Source: CABZJG01 sp902512685 (lineage in GTDB: Bacteria > Pseudomonadota > Alphaproteobacteria > Rhodobacterales > Rhodobacteraceae). From it: DNA of 64,000 nucleotides. The position numbers and the translations under genes were made by a program. Below are positions 26,968-36,793 of this stretch, piece after piece. The notes under the pieces are model-generated. The model did no database searches, was not told the origin of the DNA, and saw nothing but the letters and a program-made list of their open reading frames with translations. The stretch's first letter is position 1. Each line of letters starts with the position of its first letter. The DNA lies in assembly GCA_051201605.1 (NCBI GenBank), contig CP179201.1, forward strand, positions 3,410,001 through 3,474,000. Direction: 5' to 3'.

Positions 26968-27768
26968 CTAGCCACCCCAGATGTAGACCGCCGCAAACAA
27001 GAACAGCCAAACAACATCCACGAAGTGCCAATACCAAGCGGCCGCTTCGAAGCCGAGGTGGGATTGTGCCGTAAAGTGACCACGCAGAACCCGCATCAGA
27101 CAGATGAACAAAAAGATGGTTCCCACAAGCACGTGAAAGCCGTGAAAGCCGGTGGCCATGAAAAAGTTGGCCCCATATATATTGCCCGAAAACCCAAAGG
27201 CGGCATGGCTATACTCATAGGCTTGGAACACAGTGAATACCGCGCCAAGAGCAATCGCGATAATCAGCCCCCATTTCATATCTTCGCGGTTGTCTTCATG
27301 CACCAAAGCATGGTGGGCCCACGTTGCTGCTGCGCCAGAGCAAAGCAGGATTAACGTGTTGATCAAAGGCAAGTGCCAAGGGTCAAACGTTTCAATCCCA
27401 ACGGGGGGCCACACGCCGTCTACGATTGGGCTCATTTCACCCATCGGATACATCGCGTGTTTGAAAAAGCTCCAGAACCAGGCAGCAAAGAACATCACTT
27501 CGGACATGATGAATAAGATGAACCCATAGCGCAGTCCAATAAGAACCACAGGGGTGTGATCGCCGGCAAAGTTTTCAGCCACGGTTTCAGCCCACCAGCC
27601 GTACATGACATAAAGCACACCCAAAAGGCCTATCAGCATTATCCAAGGGCCACTGCCGTGGAAAAACAAAACCGCCCCAAAAAACAGTATAAAGGCCGCA
27701 ACAGCCCCTATAAACGGATACAAAGAAGGGTTTAGAATGTGATAATCGTGGTTTTTTTCATGCGCCAT
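26968..27768 (-). CDS. ctaE: Cytochrome c oxidase subunit III
   Basis: Subunit III of the aa3 oxidase, an inner-membrane protein with seven helices. The 266 residues begin MAHEKNHDYHILNPSLYPF and contain MSEVMFFAAWFWSFFKHAMYP, a conserved subunit III segment, and the final GFEAAAWYWHFVDVVWLFLF helix. It is the last gene of the ctaC-ctaB-53aa-ctaG-ctaE operon and is followed by a strong terminator. Subunit I (ctaD) is not in the window. Confidence 0.96.
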   Translation of the reverse strand: MAHEKNHDYHILNPSLYPFIGAVAAFILFFGAVLFFHGSGPWIMLIGLLGVLYVMYGWWAETVAENFAGDHTPVVLIGLRYGFILFIMSEVMFFAAWFWSFFKHAMYPMGEMSPIVDGVWPPVGIETFDPWHLPLINTLILLCSGAAATWAHHALVHEDNREDMKWGLIIAIALGAVFTVFQAYEYSHAAFGFSGNIYGANFFMATGFHGFHVLVGTIFLFICLMRVLRGHFTAQSHLGFEAAAWYWHFVDVVWLFLFAAVYIWGG

Positions 27769-27788
27769 AATGGTCCCTCGCCGGACGG

Positions 27789-28376
27789 TTAGTTGCTAGG
27801 TTTTAAGAGGCTCTGCGCAAGCGCTGCTGTGTGCTGCGGCAGATCAATTTCGTAAAAAGTATAGGACAGCGTAATAACCTTTGTAAACTTGGCATTGCGG
27901 TCTTCTACCAACTCTGGGTCGACAAAAAAGCTCACAGGCATTTGAACCCGCTCACCGGGTTGCAAAATTTGTTCTTCAAAGCAGAAACAGTCTATTTTGG
28001 TGAAAAATGCACCCGCCTCATAGGGGGTGACGTTATAAGATGCCGAGCCAGCAATCGGCTTGTCTGTGGGATTATAGGCTTCATAAAACGCCAAACCCGT
28101 TTCCCCGATACGCAGTTCCATTTCCCGCTCAACAGGCGCGAACTGCCATGGCATATCACGCTCAAGTGACGCATCGAAGCGTACTTTTATGGTTTTGCTT
28201 AATATCGCATCTGATCCGGCATCAGCAACATTGGTGATACCGCCAAAGCCTGTGACGCGGCAAAACCAGTCATAAAATGGCACCGATGCCCATGCCAGCG
28301 CGCCCATCACAACAACAAGCGTCAAAGCCTGAAGGGCGGTTTTGCGTTTTGCGCGCTCTGACACAAAATCAGACAT
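27789..28376 (-). CDS. ctaG: Cytochrome c oxidase assembly protein CtaG (Cox11)
   Basis: Cox11-type CtaG delivers Cu(I) to the CuB site of subunit I. The protein has one N-terminal helix (about 14-34), then a periplasmic beta domain with the copper-binding CFCF motif (C130, C132) and a further cysteine C39 just past the helix. The 195-residue length is typical. Its ATG shares a base with the stop of the 53-aa gene upstream (TAATG). Confidence 0.95.
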   Translation of the reverse strand: MSDFVSERAKRKTALQALTLVVVMGALAWASVPFYDWFCRVTGFGGITNVADAGSDAILSKTIKVRFDASLERDMPWQFAPVEREMELRIGETGLAFYEAYNPTDKPIAGSASYNVTPYEAGAFFTKIDCFCFEEQILQPGERVQMPVSFFVDPELVEDRNAKFTKVITLSYTFYEIDLPQHTAALAQSLLKPSN

Positions 28377-28537
28377 TAGCCCTGAACCTCGGCAGCGGCC
28401 CGTCCAAAATCGCCATTGGTCACCTTAACGACTGTCAACCCAAAGACAATCGCGACAAAAGCCACCAATACCAAGCCAACGCCCATATTTCGACCAAACC
28501 GGCGTTTATGCAGTTCGTGATCGGGGCGAAAACTCAT
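28376..28537 (-). CDS. 53-aa single-helix membrane protein inside the cta operon
   Basis: A short frame between ctaB and ctaG begins MSFRPDHELHKRRFGRNMGV, continues with one hydrophobic helix (about residues 18-36, GVGLVLVAFVAIVFGLTVV) and ends AAAEVQG. Both ends are translationally coupled: its ATG overlaps the ctaB stop (ATGA) and its TAA overlaps the ctaG ATG. That packing, and a normal N-in helix with a basic N-terminus, make it a real gene. From memory, published Rhodobacter/Paracoccus coxII-coxIII operons carry a small ORF at this place. A role in oxidase assembly is inference. Confidence 0.85.
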   Translation of the reverse strand: MSFRPDHELHKRRFGRNMGVGLVLVAFVAIVFGLTVVKVTNGDFGRAAAEVQG

Positions 28538-29472
28538 AGCAAGCCCTCAATCCCATAGCGGTCCAAACCTGCTTCAACCAAAATAGCCACAAAAAGGGAA
28601 AAGAGATAAAACAGCGAAAGCTTGAAGAATTTGCGCTCGACAAGAAACTGATCCGCCGCACTGTCCGCTTCACTGCGCCGCCAGATTTTTACCGCCCCGA
28701 TGACAAACCAAATATTGAGCAGCAGAGCCGTGACAAGATAAATCACGCCACCAATGGCGCTAAAGCCTGCGCCAATGGCAATCAGCGCCAAAATCACAGT
28801 GTAGACTAAAATATAAACCCGGGTTGCGCGGCGGCCATGGGTCACGGTCAACATCGGCACGTCTGCATTGTCGTAATCATCGCCCATAAACAAGGCCAAA
28901 GCCCAGAAATGCGGCGGCGTCCACATAAATATCAGGGCAAACATCAACAGCCCTTCAACCGACACGCCTCCGGTGGCAACGGCCCAGCCGATCATTGGCG
29001 GAAACGCCCCCGCGGCCCCGCCGATCACAATGTTCTGCGGTGTCAAGCGTTTTAGCCACATGGTGTAAATCGCCACATAAAAGAAAATCGTAAAGGCCAA
29101 GAAGCCTGCAGCAAACCAGTTGGCCGCAAGTCCAAGCATCACCACTGAAAAACCAGACAGGGCGAACCCCAGCGCTTTAGCCTCTTCGGGGGCAACCAAA
29201 CCGGCCGGTATGGGCCGATTGCGTGTGCGCTTCATCACCCGGTCAATATCTGCGTCCCACCACATATTCAAAGCGCCCGAAGCCCCGCCGCCGACCGCAA
29301 TAAAAAGCACCGACACCATTCCGACAAAAGGATGCACAGCCACCGGCGCTGCCAACAATCCAACAAACGCCGTAAACACCACAAGCGCCATCACCCGCGG
29401 CTTGAGCAAGGCAAGGTAATCGCCAAACTGGGCCTCAGTTGTTCCTAGATGTACGCTGGTGGTATCGCTCAT
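28534..29472 (-). CDS. ctaB: Protoheme IX farnesyltransferase (heme O synthase)
   Basis: CtaB adds a farnesyl group to heme b, giving heme O, the precursor of heme a. The ATG at 29472 gives 312 residues; the open frame upstream adds only 10 codons. The UbiA-type motif NMWWDADIDRVMKRTRNRP, with its Asp-rich metal site, lies near residue 80-98. LKPRVMALVVFTAFVGL and GAAGAFPPMIGWAVATG are further family marks. About nine helices are visible. It follows ctaC by 47 bases. Confidence 0.95.
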   Translation of the reverse strand: MSDTTSVHLGTTEAQFGDYLALLKPRVMALVVFTAFVGLLAAPVAVHPFVGMVSVLFIAVGGGASGALNMWWDADIDRVMKRTRNRPIPAGLVAPEEAKALGFALSGFSVVMLGLAANWFAAGFLAFTIFFYVAIYTMWLKRLTPQNIVIGGAAGAFPPMIGWAVATGGVSVEGLLMFALIFMWTPPHFWALALFMGDDYDNADVPMLTVTHGRRATRVYILVYTVILALIAIGAGFSAIGGVIYLVTALLLNIWFVIGAVKIWRRSEADSAADQFLVERKFFKLSLFYLFSLFVAILVEAGLDRYGIEGLL

Positions 29473-29519
29473 TGCTAACTCACTTTGTCCGGCCCCGCAC
29501 AATCACCGGGCCATTCGCT

Positions 29520-30389
29520 TTAGTCGGCTTGCGCCACATCATAACTCAGGGGCGTGCCGGCATATTCTTCGATTGCACCGTTCAGCCAAGCATCATACGC
29601 CTCTTGGCTAACCACTTTTACGGTAATTGGCATATAGGCGTGGTCTTTGCCGCAAAGCTCAGAGCATTGCCCAAAATAAATGCCTTCCCTGTCCGCTTCA
29701 AACCACAGTTGAGACAGTCGTCCTGGCACAGCGTCCTGCTTGACCCCAAAGGCTGGAATAGTCCAACTGTGGATCACATCAGCGCCGGTCAGTTGCATAA
29801 CGACGACCTTGTTCACAGGCACCACAACGGCTGTATCTGTGGCCAGCAGAAATTCGTCTCGGCTATACCCGGCTGCAACCAATTCGGCTTCGACCTCGTC
29901 ATTCATCACTTTGCCATCGCCGATCATAAAGCTGTCAAAGCCAAAATCATGGTCGACGTACTCATAGCCCCAGTACCACTGGTACCCAGTGACCTTTATA
30001 TTGATCTCGCCTTCTGGAATCTCTTGTTGTTTAAACAAGACAGGAAGAGAAAAAACCCCAATGAAAACCAGAATGAAAATTGGCACCACGGTCCAGGCCA
30101 CCTCAAGCGGTGAATTATGGGTGAAGGATGCAGGATTTGGATTGGCGCGGCGGTTAAACCGGAAGATCACAAAGAGCAGCAAACCCACCACAAAAAGAGA
30201 AATTAGCGTGATGATGATCAGCACAATATTGTCGAGTGACTGTAAGTCACGGGCCAAATCTGTTGCCGCCGGTTGAAAGTCGATGCCACGCTCTTTTGGC
30301 CTGCCGATGATCTTTAACGTGTCTTGGGCATAAGCTGGAAAAGCCGAGCAGGCTGCCAAAAGTCCAAATAGCTTTGTTGTCAGTCGCAT
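29520..30389 (-). CDS. ctaC: Cytochrome c oxidase subunit II
   Basis: Subunit II receives electrons from cytochrome c through its CuA centre. A signal peptide is seen (MRLTTKLFGLLAACSAFPAYAQ), then two helices (about 54-77 and 97-119) and a periplasmic cupredoxin domain. CuA ligands are all present: H207, C242, E244, C246, H250 and M253. The 289 residues are normal. It heads the cta operon and is divergent from tldD across 190 bases. Confidence 0.97.
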   Translation of the reverse strand: MRLTTKLFGLLAACSAFPAYAQDTLKIIGRPKERGIDFQPAATDLARDLQSLDNIVLIIITLISLFVVGLLLFVIFRFNRRANPNPASFTHNSPLEVAWTVVPIFILVFIGVFSLPVLFKQQEIPEGEINIKVTGYQWYWGYEYVDHDFGFDSFMIGDGKVMNDEVEAELVAAGYSRDEFLLATDTAVVVPVNKVVVMQLTGADVIHSWTIPAFGVKQDAVPGRLSQLWFEADREGIYFGQCSELCGKDHAYMPITVKVVSQEAYDAWLNGAIEEYAGTPLSYDVAQAD

Positions 30390-30579
30390 AGTTCACCCCG
30401 GTCCTTTGAGTGGTGTATTCACTAGGAATTTACAGGATTCATGATCGGTCTACAGAATCCCGTTGTACTTTGGTTGTTAAAGAACATATTCTGAGGCAGA
30501 GATAAAGAAAGAAGCTTGCGGCAAACGGACGCTTCTAACCACTTCTTTGGAAAATCGCACCTGATTTGGACCTCCTGCT

Positions 30580-32001
30580 ATGACAGAAATTGCTTTTGCA
30601 CCCTTTGATACCCTCCTTGATCAGCAAACCGCCCTGTCCATATTGCAAAACACTGTTGCAAAGGCAGAAGATGGCGAGCTGTTTTTAGAGCGCAGGCGAT
30701 CTGAAACTCTGGTGTTTGACGACGGCCGTCTGAAATCTGCAAATTTTAACGCCGAAGAGGGCTTTGGCCTGAGGGCGGTTTCGGGCGAAATCACAGGCTA
30801 TGCCCATTCAACGGAAATTTCCGAAGCCGCGCTCAAACGCGCCCAGGCTACAGCGGCACTGGCCGCGCAGTCCGGTGGTGGAACATGGGCCGATGCGCCA
30901 GCGCGCACAAACCGCGCACTCTATCGCCCAATTGACCCCACCTCAGAGAATACTTTTACAAGTAAGGTTGATCTGCTGTGCGAAATTGACGCTTTTCTTC
31001 GCGGCCTGGATCGGCGGGTGGTTCAGGTAAGTGCGGTGGTCTCTGCCGAATGCCAAGACGTGGTCATCCTGCGACCGGACGGGGCACTTTACAGCGATAC
31101 CCGGCCAATGACACGGGTGAATATATCCGTGATTGTCGAGCACGATGGCCGCCGAGAAACGGGATCGGCAGGCGGGGGCGGGCGCTATGAACTTAGCCAA
31201 TTGATGCGCGCCGAGGATTGGAAACCCAAAGCCCGCGAGGCTTTGCGCATTGCCCTTGTTAATCTAGAGGCCGTGGCGGCGCCAGCGGGTGAAATGGATG
31301 TTGTATTAGGACCGGGATGGCCGGGGATATTACTGCATGAGGCTATAGGGCACGGATTAGAGGGCGACTTTAACCGCAAAGGCAGCAGCGCCTTTGCCGG
31401 TCTGATGGGCAAAAAAATAGCATCTTCTGATGTAACGGTACTGGATGACGGCACCCTTCCCGACCGCCGCGGCTCGATCAGCATGGATGACGAAGGCACC
31501 CCGTCAGGCAAAAATACCCTAATTGAAAACGGCGTGCTTGTTGGCTGTATGCAGGATCGCCAGAACGCGCGGTTGATGGGCGTTGCGCCAACGGGAAATG
31601 GACGCCGGCAAAGCTATGCCCATGCCCCAATGCCGCGCATGACAAATACCTATATGCTGGGCGGCAATAATGCGCCCTCGGATATTTTATCTGATCTCAA
31701 AGACGGTATTTATGCGGTTGGCTTCGGCGGCGGTCAGGTGGACATCACAAACGGAAAATTCGTATTTTCCTGCACCGAAGCCTACCACGTTAAAGACGGA
31801 AATATCGGCCAACCGATCAAAGGCGCTACCCTGATCGGCGATGGGGCTACGGCCTTAAAACAAATCCGCGCCTTGGGTAATGATATGGCACTTGATCCCG
31901 GCATGGGCAATTGCGGCAAAGCCGGCCAATGGGTTCCTGTCGGTGTTGGCCAACCCACAGTGATGATTGGCGGTCTGACCGTGGGCGGCTCTGCTGGATA
32001 A
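30580..32001 (+). CDS. tldD: Metalloprotease TldD
   Basis: TldD forms a complex with TldE/PmbA that degrades unfolded peptides and matures some peptide antibiotics and toxins. The zinc motif HEAIGH (HExxxH) is at 253-258, followed by GLEGDFNRKGSS. The C-terminal region has the conserved FSCTEAYHVKDG and GNDMALDPGMGNCGKAGQ segments. The length of 473 residues is standard. TldE is not in the window. dprA follows after 68 bases. Confidence 0.95.
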   Translation: MTEIAFAPFDTLLDQQTALSILQNTVAKAEDGELFLERRRSETLVFDDGRLKSANFNAEEGFGLRAVSGEITGYAHSTEISEAALKRAQATAALAAQSGGGTWADAPARTNRALYRPIDPTSENTFTSKVDLLCEIDAFLRGLDRRVVQVSAVVSAECQDVVILRPDGALYSDTRPMTRVNISVIVEHDGRRETGSAGGGGRYELSQLMRAEDWKPKAREALRIALVNLEAVAAPAGEMDVVLGPGWPGILLHEAIGHGLEGDFNRKGSSAFAGLMGKKIASSDVTVLDDGTLPDRRGSISMDDEGTPSGKNTLIENGVLVGCMQDRQNARLMGVAPTGNGRRQSYAHAPMPRMTNTYMLGGNNAPSDILSDLKDGIYAVGFGGGQVDITNGKFVFSCTEAYHVKDGNIGQPIKGATLIGDGATALKQIRALGNDMALDPGMGNCGKAGQWVPVGVGQPTVMIGGLTVGGSAG

Positions 32002-32069
32002 CTTTGGCGCTTTTACTCTGAATTAACCTGTTCTGCCTTAAATATGATTCTGTAAGCGACGGAGTTGTG

Positions 32070-33218
32070 ATGGCCGACGAGATATTCTCTTCCTCTCACC
32101 CCCTACTCCCACCCACCACGGAAGATGACCGGGTAGCATGGCTTCGTCTCTTACGCTCTTACCGGGTCAGGTTAAGCACCTTTTACCGATTGATGTCTGA
32201 CCATGGCTCGGCGCAAACCGCACTTGCAGCACTTCCGCAAGTGGCCGCAGATGCGGGGCTGCAAAATTACACTGCCTTTTCAGAAAGCGCCGCTCTTGCC
32301 GAATTGAAGGCGGGCAAAAAGCTTTCCGCCCGGTTAATTTTCCGCGGCGCCCCAGAATACCCCTTAGCCCTCAACGATCTTGTGGATGCGCCACCATTTT
32401 TATGGGCGCTCGGCGATTTAGAGCTTTTAAAGCGTCCTAAAATTGCCCTTGTGGGCGCGCGCAATGCCTCGTCATTGGGGCTTAGGATGACCAAATTGAT
32501 GGCCACAGATCTGGGCGCTAAAGGGTTTGCTGTGGTCTCTGGCCTTGCCCGCGGCATCGATACGGCGGCCCATGCCGCATCGCTTGCGACGGGTACAATT
32601 GCAATTCAGGCCGGCGGCGTTGATTTTAAATATCCAGCCGAAAATACAGACCTGTGGAAAGACATCTTGAGAACTGGCTTGCTGCTGTCCGAGCAGCCGA
32701 TTGGATTGCCGCCGAAAGCCCGGCATTTTCCAATCCGCAATCGTTTGATATCCGGGCTATCCCAACAGGTTGTAGTGGTTGAAGCCGCCAGTAAATCCGG
32801 CAGTTTAATCACTGCCAAAACAGCGTTAGATCAGGGCCGCGACGTGCTTGCCGTGCCAGGGCATCCCTTTGATGCGCGCGCTTCGGGCTGTAATCTGCTG
32901 ATCCGCGACGGCGCAACGCTGGTGCGCTCTGCCCAAGATGTTATCGAAGCCATCAGGCCAGTTACGCTACAAACCGAAAAAGCGCCCGGGCACTCAGTGC
33001 CGAGCAAAAGCACCCAAAAACCCCGCAGCTTGCAGCAAACCGCCAAGCTTCATCAGTTGATCCTAGATCGGCTGGGGCCCTCGACTCTGGCCGAAGATCA
33101 GCTAATTCGGGATTTAAAAGCAAATTCTGCAGATTTCTCTGCGGTTATGATAGAGCTTGAAATTGCCCGAAAAGTTCAACGTCAGCCCGGCGGACTGGTG
33201 TCGCTAGATCAACCGTAA
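32070..33218 (+). CDS. dprA: DNA-processing protein DprA
   Basis: DprA (Smf) protects incoming single-stranded DNA and loads RecA in natural transformation. I use the ATG at 32070, which sits 5 bases after GGAG; a GTG just before it is too close to the ribosome site. The 382 residues contain the Rossmann-like core with VGARNASSLGLRMTKLMA, VVSGLARGIDTAAHAASL and AVPGHPFDARASGCNLLIRDGA. The C-terminus is a winged-helix DML1-like domain. Neighbouring topA is a frequent partner. Confidence 0.95.
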   Translation: MADEIFSSSHPLLPPTTEDDRVAWLRLLRSYRVRLSTFYRLMSDHGSAQTALAALPQVAADAGLQNYTAFSESAALAELKAGKKLSARLIFRGAPEYPLALNDLVDAPPFLWALGDLELLKRPKIALVGARNASSLGLRMTKLMATDLGAKGFAVVSGLARGIDTAAHAASLATGTIAIQAGGVDFKYPAENTDLWKDILRTGLLLSEQPIGLPPKARHFPIRNRLISGLSQQVVVVEAASKSGSLITAKTALDQGRDVLAVPGHPFDARASGCNLLIRDGATLVRSAQDVIEAIRPVTLQTEKAPGHSVPSKSTQKPRSLQQTAKLHQLILDRLGPSTLAEDQLIRDLKANSADFSAVMIELEIARKVQRQPGGLVSLDQP

Positions 33219-33379
33219 AAATATTCTGAAAATACACCTATAAAAGCCTTACATCCCAGGTATTCAATCAAACTATTGTTGTTTTTTGCAGAGTTTCGAA
33301 ATGGCTGCATTGACAAACACACTCAATCAAACGCATCTTCCGCCGCCAAAGAGGCCCAACCGAGTCGAAAGGAAATTGC

Positions 33380-35893
33380 ATGCCGGTCGTTGTGGTAGAA
33401 TCTCCAGCCAAAGCAAAGACAATCAATAAATATCTTGGTTCGGATTTCACGGTTTTAGCCTCATACGGGCACGTTCGTGACCTTCCAGCCAAAGACGGAT
33501 CAGTCGACACAGAGGCCGATTTTGAAATGCAATGGGAGGTTGGCGCCGACAGCCGCAAACATATCAAAGCCATTGCGGATGCCCTTAAAGATGACAATGA
33601 GTTGATCCTCGCAACAGACCCGGACCGCGAAGGCGAAGCCATCAGCTGGCACCTTGAAGAAGCGCTGCGCAAACGCAAAGCGATTAAAAAAGACACGCCC
33701 GTCAGCCGCGTTGTGTTTAATGCAATTACCAAGGCAGCCGTCACCAAAGCCATGCAAAACCCGCGGCAGGTCGATGCGCCATTGGTCGAGGCCTATTTGG
33801 CCCGCCGCGCCCTTGATTATCTGGTGGGCTTTAATCTTTCGCCTGTTTTGTGGCGCAAACTGCCCGGTGCAAAATCTGCCGGACGGGTACAATCAGTTTG
33901 CTTGCGGCTTATCGTTGAGCGCGAAATGGAAATCGAAGCCTTTAACGCCCGCGAATACTGGTCGGTTAAAGCGTTGCTCGGCTCACCGCGCGGGCAAGAT
34001 TTTGAAGCGCGTTTGGTCAGTTTGGCCGGCAAAAAGCTAGATACCCATGATTTAGAAAACAGCACGCAGGCCGAATTGGCCGTGCAGGCAATCAACAGCC
34101 GTGATCTGCAGGTCACATCGGTTGAAGCCAAACCCGTTAACCGCAATCCATCAGCGCCTTTTATGACCTCGACACTGCAGCAGGAGGCCTCGCGAAAGTT
34201 TGGCATGGGTGCGCGGCAGGCCATGAATGCAGCGCAGCGGCTTTATGAAGCCGGGCTGATCACCTATATGCGAACTGACGGGATCGATATGACCCCCGAA
34301 GCGGTCATGGAAACCCGAGATGCCATCAAAGATCGTTATGGCGATGACTATGTCCCAAGCAGCCCTCGGATGTATAAAAACAAGGCAAAGAACGCCCAAG
34401 AAGCCCATGAGTGTATCCGCCCCACAGATGCGCGCCGCGATACGGCAAGCTTAAAGCTGACCGATGCCGACCAGAGGCGGCTTTATGATCTGATTTACAA
34501 GCGGACTATTGCCTGCCAGATGGCCGCCGCGCGGCTTGAACGCACCACTGTCGAGATCGGCAGCGAAGATGCGCAGGTAGGGCTGCGCGCCACTGGCCAG
34601 GTGGTGCTGTTCGACGGGTTTTTAAGGGTTTATGAAGAAGGCCGCGATGACAGTGCTGGCGATGATAATGACAAACGCCTGCCGCAATTGGCGCAAGGCG
34701 ATGCGCTGGTCAAGCAAAACATTACACCCACGCAGCACTTCACACAGCCGCCGCCGCGTTACACCGAAGCCACCTTGGTCAAACGGATGGAAGAGCTTGG
34801 CATTGGCCGCCCGTCAACCTACGCAAGTATCGTGACAACCATTCAAGAACGCGAATATGTCCGCAAAGAGCAAAACCGTCTCTTTCCCGAAGACAAAGGC
34901 CGCATCGTTACCATCTTTTTGCTGAATTTCTTTCGCCGCTATGTCGGATTTGATTTTACCGCCGGACTGGAGGATCAGCTTGATCATGTCAGCGCGGGCA
35001 AAACAAACTATAAAGAGGTGCTGGGGGCGTTTTGGCGTGATTTTTCGGTAGCTATTGCCGAAACTTCAGAACTGCGTATCACGCAGGTGCTTGATATTCT
35101 TGATGAAAATCTTGCGCCACAACTATATCCAGCCCAAGAAGACGGCAGTGATCCGCGCGCTTGCCCGAAATGCGGCGCGGGCCGCCTCCATTTAAAGACA
35201 TCCCGCACCGGCGGTTTTGTTGGCTGTGGAAATTATCCCGAATGCCGCTATACCCGCCCCATCTCGGGCGAAAACGCCGAAAGCGGTGATCGTCTTTTGG
35301 GTGAAAATGAAGGTGATGAAATTCATCTACGCACTGGCCGGTTTGGGCCCTATGTGCAGCGCGGCGAGGCCACTGAAGAGGTTCCAAAACCGCCCCGCGC
35401 CAGCCTGCCCAAAGGATGGTCAGCTGCTGATTTGGATTTGGAAAAGGCGCTTATGCTGCTTAATTTGCCGCGTCAAGTTGGGCCGCACCCCGAAGACGGT
35501 GTGATGATCGAAGCCGGCATTGGCCGTTATGGGCCGTTTGTCAAACACGGCTCGCTTTATGCCAATATCAAAGAAGTTGACGAAGTTTTTACCATTGGCA
35601 TGAACCGCGCTGTTGAAGAGCTTGCCAAAAAAGCGGCTAGCAGCGGCGGGCGGCGGGCGGCGGCCAAGCCGATTAAAGAACTGGGCGAGCACCCAAGCGA
35701 AGGCGGCCCAGTGAACGTAATGGACGGCCGCTATGGCCCTTATGTCAAATTTGGTAAAATCAATGCCACACTTCCCAAAGATGTGGCACCCGAAGACGTG
35801 ACCATAGATATAGCCGTGGCTTTAATCGCAGAAAAAGCAGCAAAAGGTGGCAAAAAGCGCCCCGCCGCCCGAAAGAAAGCCAAAGCGAAATAA
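33380..35893 (+). CDS. topA: DNA topoisomerase I
   Basis: TopA relaxes negative supercoils by cutting one strand. The Toprim domain has E7 and the DxDxE motif D80-D82-E84, and the active tyrosine is Y296 in GLITYMRTDG. After the catalytic core comes one four-cysteine zinc ribbon (CPKCGAGRLHLK ... GCGNYPECRY), then three GRxGPYVxxG repeats and a Lys/Ala-rich tail. A strong AAAGGAAA precedes the ATG. The 837 residues and single zinc repeat fit alphaproteobacterial TopA. Confidence 0.97.
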   Translation: MPVVVVESPAKAKTINKYLGSDFTVLASYGHVRDLPAKDGSVDTEADFEMQWEVGADSRKHIKAIADALKDDNELILATDPDREGEAISWHLEEALRKRKAIKKDTPVSRVVFNAITKAAVTKAMQNPRQVDAPLVEAYLARRALDYLVGFNLSPVLWRKLPGAKSAGRVQSVCLRLIVEREMEIEAFNAREYWSVKALLGSPRGQDFEARLVSLAGKKLDTHDLENSTQAELAVQAINSRDLQVTSVEAKPVNRNPSAPFMTSTLQQEASRKFGMGARQAMNAAQRLYEAGLITYMRTDGIDMTPEAVMETRDAIKDRYGDDYVPSSPRMYKNKAKNAQEAHECIRPTDARRDTASLKLTDADQRRLYDLIYKRTIACQMAAARLERTTVEIGSEDAQVGLRATGQVVLFDGFLRVYEEGRDDSAGDDNDKRLPQLAQGDALVKQNITPTQHFTQPPPRYTEATLVKRMEELGIGRPSTYASIVTTIQEREYVRKEQNRLFPEDKGRIVTIFLLNFFRRYVGFDFTAGLEDQLDHVSAGKTNYKEVLGAFWRDFSVAIAETSELRITQVLDILDENLAPQLYPAQEDGSDPRACPKCGAGRLHLKTSRTGGFVGCGNYPECRYTRPISGENAESGDRLLGENEGDEIHLRTGRFGPYVQRGEATEEVPKPPRASLPKGWSAADLDLEKALMLLNLPRQVGPHPEDGVMIEAGIGRYGPFVKHGSLYANIKEVDEVFTIGMNRAVEELAKKAASSGGRRAAAKPIKELGEHPSEGGPVNVMDGRYGPYVKFGKINATLPKDVAPEDVTIDIAVALIAEKAAKGGKKRPAARKKAKAK

Positions 35894-36020
35894 ATTTTTA
35901 CCGTGCCGCTTTGCCGGCAAAATCGCGCTGCTTTGTTCAAGCAGGCTTTGATCTACCCAGCCAAACCAAGGTTTTTTCGAGTTCCTGTGCGAATTTAAAC
36001 TTTTGACACCCAGCTCTGAA

Positions 36021-36050
36021 TTGACTCTGCGCCCGGCTTTGGTCACATAT
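36021..36050 (+). promoter_or_regulatory. Candidate promoter of the CoA-transferase pair
   Basis: TTGACT at 36021-36026 is followed after 18 bases by ACATAT at 36045-36050, about 30 bases before the start of the A subunit. The gap between topA and this pair (188 bases) contains no gene. Confidence 0.35.
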
Positions 36051-36081
36051 CTTTTAAAGTCATATCAGGGAGATATTTTCA

Positions 36082-36780
36082 ATGAAGAAAGTTTACGGAT
36101 CAGCGGCCGAAGCGTTAGACGGTTTGCTGTTTGACGGGATGTTTGTCGCATCGGGCGGCTTTGGCCTGTGCGGGATACCGGAACTGCTTCTGCAAGCTAT
36201 CAAAGAGGCTGGCACCAAGGATATGACTTTTGCGTCAAACAATGCAGGCGTGGATGATTTTGGCATCGGCATTTTGCTGCAGACCAAACAGGTCAAAAAA
36301 ATGATCAGCTCCTATGTAGGCGAAAACGCGGAATTTATGCGCCAGTATCTTTCGGGTGAGCTAGAGCTTGAGTTTAACCCGCAAGGCACGTTGGCCGAGC
36401 GGATGCGCGCAGGCGGCTGCGGCATCCCGGGGTTTTATACCAAGACCGGTGTGGGGACTGTGATTGCCGAGGGCAAAGAGCACAAAGATTTCGACGGGGA
36501 AACCTATGTCATGGAGCGCGGTATTTTTGCTGATCTGGCCATTGTCAAAGCTTGGAAAGCCGATGAAACCGGAAATCTTGTGTTTCGTAAAACGGCGCGC
36601 AACTTCAATCCTCCGGCGGCCATGTGCGGCAAGACCTGCGTTGTCGAGGTGGAAGAAATTGTCGAAACCGGATCGCTTGATCCAGACACTATTCACCTTC
36701 CGGGGATTTATGTGCACCGCTTGATCCAGGGCGCGCATGAAAAACGCATAGAACAGCGCACAACGCGCCCAGCAGCATAA
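36082..36780 (+). CDS. scoA: 3-oxoacid CoA-transferase, subunit A
   Basis: Together with the next gene this would transfer CoA from succinyl-CoA (or acetyl-CoA) to acetoacetate or a related 3-oxoacid. The 232 residues show the alpha-subunit marks GMFVASGGFGLCGIPELLLQAI and the C-terminal catalytic-domain region FNPPAAMCGKTCVVEVEEIV. An AGGGAG precedes the ATG. The B subunit starts 13 bases after this stop. Whether it is succinyl-CoA:3-ketoacid or acetate CoA-transferase cannot be settled by eye. Confidence 0.93.
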   Translation: MKKVYGSAAEALDGLLFDGMFVASGGFGLCGIPELLLQAIKEAGTKDMTFASNNAGVDDFGIGILLQTKQVKKMISSYVGENAEFMRQYLSGELELEFNPQGTLAERMRAGGCGIPGFYTKTGVGTVIAEGKEHKDFDGETYVMERGIFADLAIVKAWKADETGNLVFRKTARNFNPPAAMCGKTCVVEVEEIVETGSLDPDTIHLPGIYVHRLIQGAHEKRIEQRTTRPAA

Positions 36781-36793
36781 AGGAGATTTGATC

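Noticed and set aside
33268..33753. A 161-codon antisense frame at the start of topA
   Set aside because: Serine/arginine-rich composition typical of a shadow frame opposite a conserved gene.
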